A stretch of 7,280 nt of DNA. Origin: Cellvibrionales bacterium UBA4495. GTDB taxonomy: Bacteria; Pseudomonadota; Gammaproteobacteria; Pseudomonadales; Porticoccaceae. The stretch spans positions 1 to 7,280 of the forward strand of contig DGNJ01000104.1 of NCBI GenBank assembly GCA_002388905.1, in the 5' to 3' direction. The position numbers and the translations under genes are program-made. This document shows positions 6,363 through 7,280 of this stretch, in pieces. The stretch's first letter is position 1. The number at the start of each line of letters is the position of its first letter. Below the pieces are notes generated by a model that was given only the letters and a program-made list of their open reading frames with translations, was not told the origin of the DNA and ran no database searches.

Positions 6363-7280
6363 ATGAACCCTTTCGTATCACTCCTGAAACAACCGCTAGT
6401 CCATTTTCTGGTGCTGGGGGGCCTGTTGTTCGTGCTCCACGGTTGGGTGAACGAGGGCAGACTTGCGGACGACGGTGATCGTATCGTTATCGACAATGCC
6501 GCCCTGCTGGAATTTCTGCAGTACCGAAGCCGTGCTTTTAATCCCGACCAGGCCGAAAAGCGTCTGGCCGCCATGACTGACGACGAACGCCAGCGGCTGA
6601 TAGAGCGGCTGGTGCGTGAAGAGGCCCTTTTCCGCGAAGCGCTTCGGCTCGGCCTCGACCGCGAAGATTATGTGATCAAACAACGCCTGGTTCAGAAAAT
6701 GGAATACCTGACCCGTGGCTTTGGCTTCTCCGGCGATCCCATCGACCGGGAAACGGTGGCGAATTACTTTGCAGAAAATAGCGAACGTTACCGCGAACCA
6801 CCCAGCGCCACCTTTGCTCACATCTTTGTCGATGCCAGCCGGCATAAGGACGCGGCGAATCATGCCCGAGCCCTGCAGCAGCGACTCGATGCCGAAGGTG
6901 TTCCGTTTTCCAGGGCCATGGGCCACGGCGACCGCTTTCTCTATCACACCAACTATGTGGAGCGCAGCGACGACTTTATCGCCTCTCATTTCGGCGACGG
7001 TTTTGCCGAAGCGCTCTTTGGCCTCGAACCTGACGAAACCCTCTGGCAAGGGCCGATCCAGTCAGAACATGGCTTCCACCTGGTGATGCTGGTCGAGCGG
7101 GAAGCCGGCGGTGTGCCGCCCCTGGACGACATCTACCAACGGGTGGCACAGGATACCCGGCAAGCCCGGCTGAAGAAGCAGGCAGAGGAAACCATTCGCG
7201 CCATTGTCGACAGTTACGATGTCGAACGCCGGACCGGGCAGCAGGCCGCCCGGCAAGAGCAGCAGGACGATATCCAGGGT
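6363..7280 (+). CDS. Membrane-anchored parvulin-like peptidyl-prolyl isomerase, 5' part
   Basis: The frame is open from the ATG at 6363 to the right edge, giving 306 residues without a stop. The start QPLVHFLVLGGLLFVLHGWV (10-29) is a single N-terminal membrane anchor with the rest probably periplasmic. It is followed by an alpha-helical SurA/PpiD-like segment (about 46-145, rich in Arg and Glu, e.g. ERLVREEALFREAL) and a parvulin-like domain (about 148-246) starting PSATFAHIFV and ending GPIQSEHGFHLVMLVE. The usual glycine-rich GGDLGW-type stretch in the middle of the domain is not apparent, so isomerase activity is uncertain and a chaperone role is possible. Cys is absent from the visible part. 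A weak GAGAGAG (6348-6354) sits eight bases before the ATG. The gene follows DUF3604 by 32 bases. From memory, DUF3604 genes are often accompanied by such an isomerase and a HupE/UreJ-like membrane protein, so the latter may lie just downstream. Confidence 0.85.
   Translation, partial: MNPFVSLLKQPLVHFLVLGGLLFVLHGWVNEGRLADDGDRIVIDNAALLEFLQYRSRAFNPDQAEKRLAAMTDDERQRLIERLVREEALFREALRLGLDREDYVIKQRLVQKMEYLTRGFGFSGDPIDRETVANYFAENSERYREPPSATFAHIFVDASRHKDAANHARALQQRLDAEGVPFSRAMGHGDRFLYHTNYVERSDDFIASHFGDGFAEALFGLEPDETLWQGPIQSEHGFHLVMLVEREAGGVPPLDDIYQRVAQDTRQARLKKQAEETIRAIVDSYDVERRTGQQAARQEQQDDIQG

Noticed and set aside
6396..7049. Minus-strand open frame of 217 codons opposite the isomerase gene
   Set aside because: The plus-strand frame has a membrane anchor and a parvulin-like domain and runs without a stop from 6363 to the window edge; the minus-strand product has no recognisable features.

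Overview
The window looks like chromosomal DNA of a GC-rich gammaproteobacterium, probably a marine or other free-living aquatic one. The evidence is an assimilatory nitrate reductase of the NasA type followed by a stand-alone siroheme methyltransferase, plus a DUF3604/peptidyl-prolyl isomerase pair that I recall mainly from such bacteria. The genus cannot be named from the sequence. There are no RNA genes, insertion sequences, CRISPR arrays or phage genes. Coding density is high: every gap is under about 130 bases, so there is no long gene-free stretch.

Left block (1-2537, plus strand): the 3' part of nasA, cut by the left edge, then cobA 42 bases downstream. NasA reduces nitrate to nitrite. 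CobA makes the dimethylated precursor of siroheme, the cofactor of the nitrite reductase that finishes the pathway to ammonium. The nitrite reductase and transport genes are probably upstream, outside the window. A GC-rich 11-bp hairpin (2572-2608) lies at the convergent boundary with the next gene.

Right block (2590-7280): a minus-strand LysR-type regulator is transcribed away from a plus-strand run of three tightly spaced genes. These are an integral-membrane fatty acid hydroxylase/sterol desaturase family enzyme, an exported DUF3604 protein with PHP-like metal ligands, and a membrane-anchored parvulin-like peptidyl-prolyl isomerase cut by the right edge. The 125-base divergent region carries a recognisable promoter (TTGACT-N17-AATACT), an inverted repeat over its -35 box, and a T-N11-A LysR-type box. 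These suggest that the regulator controls the three-gene run.

The right block is the part most likely to be undescribed. It pairs a probable di-iron membrane hydroxylase with a probable periplasmic metal hydrolase of unknown substrate and a possible periplasmic folding helper, under one regulator. A role in modifying or breaking down a lipid or another hydrophobic compound is a reasonable inference, but no substrate can be read from the sequence.
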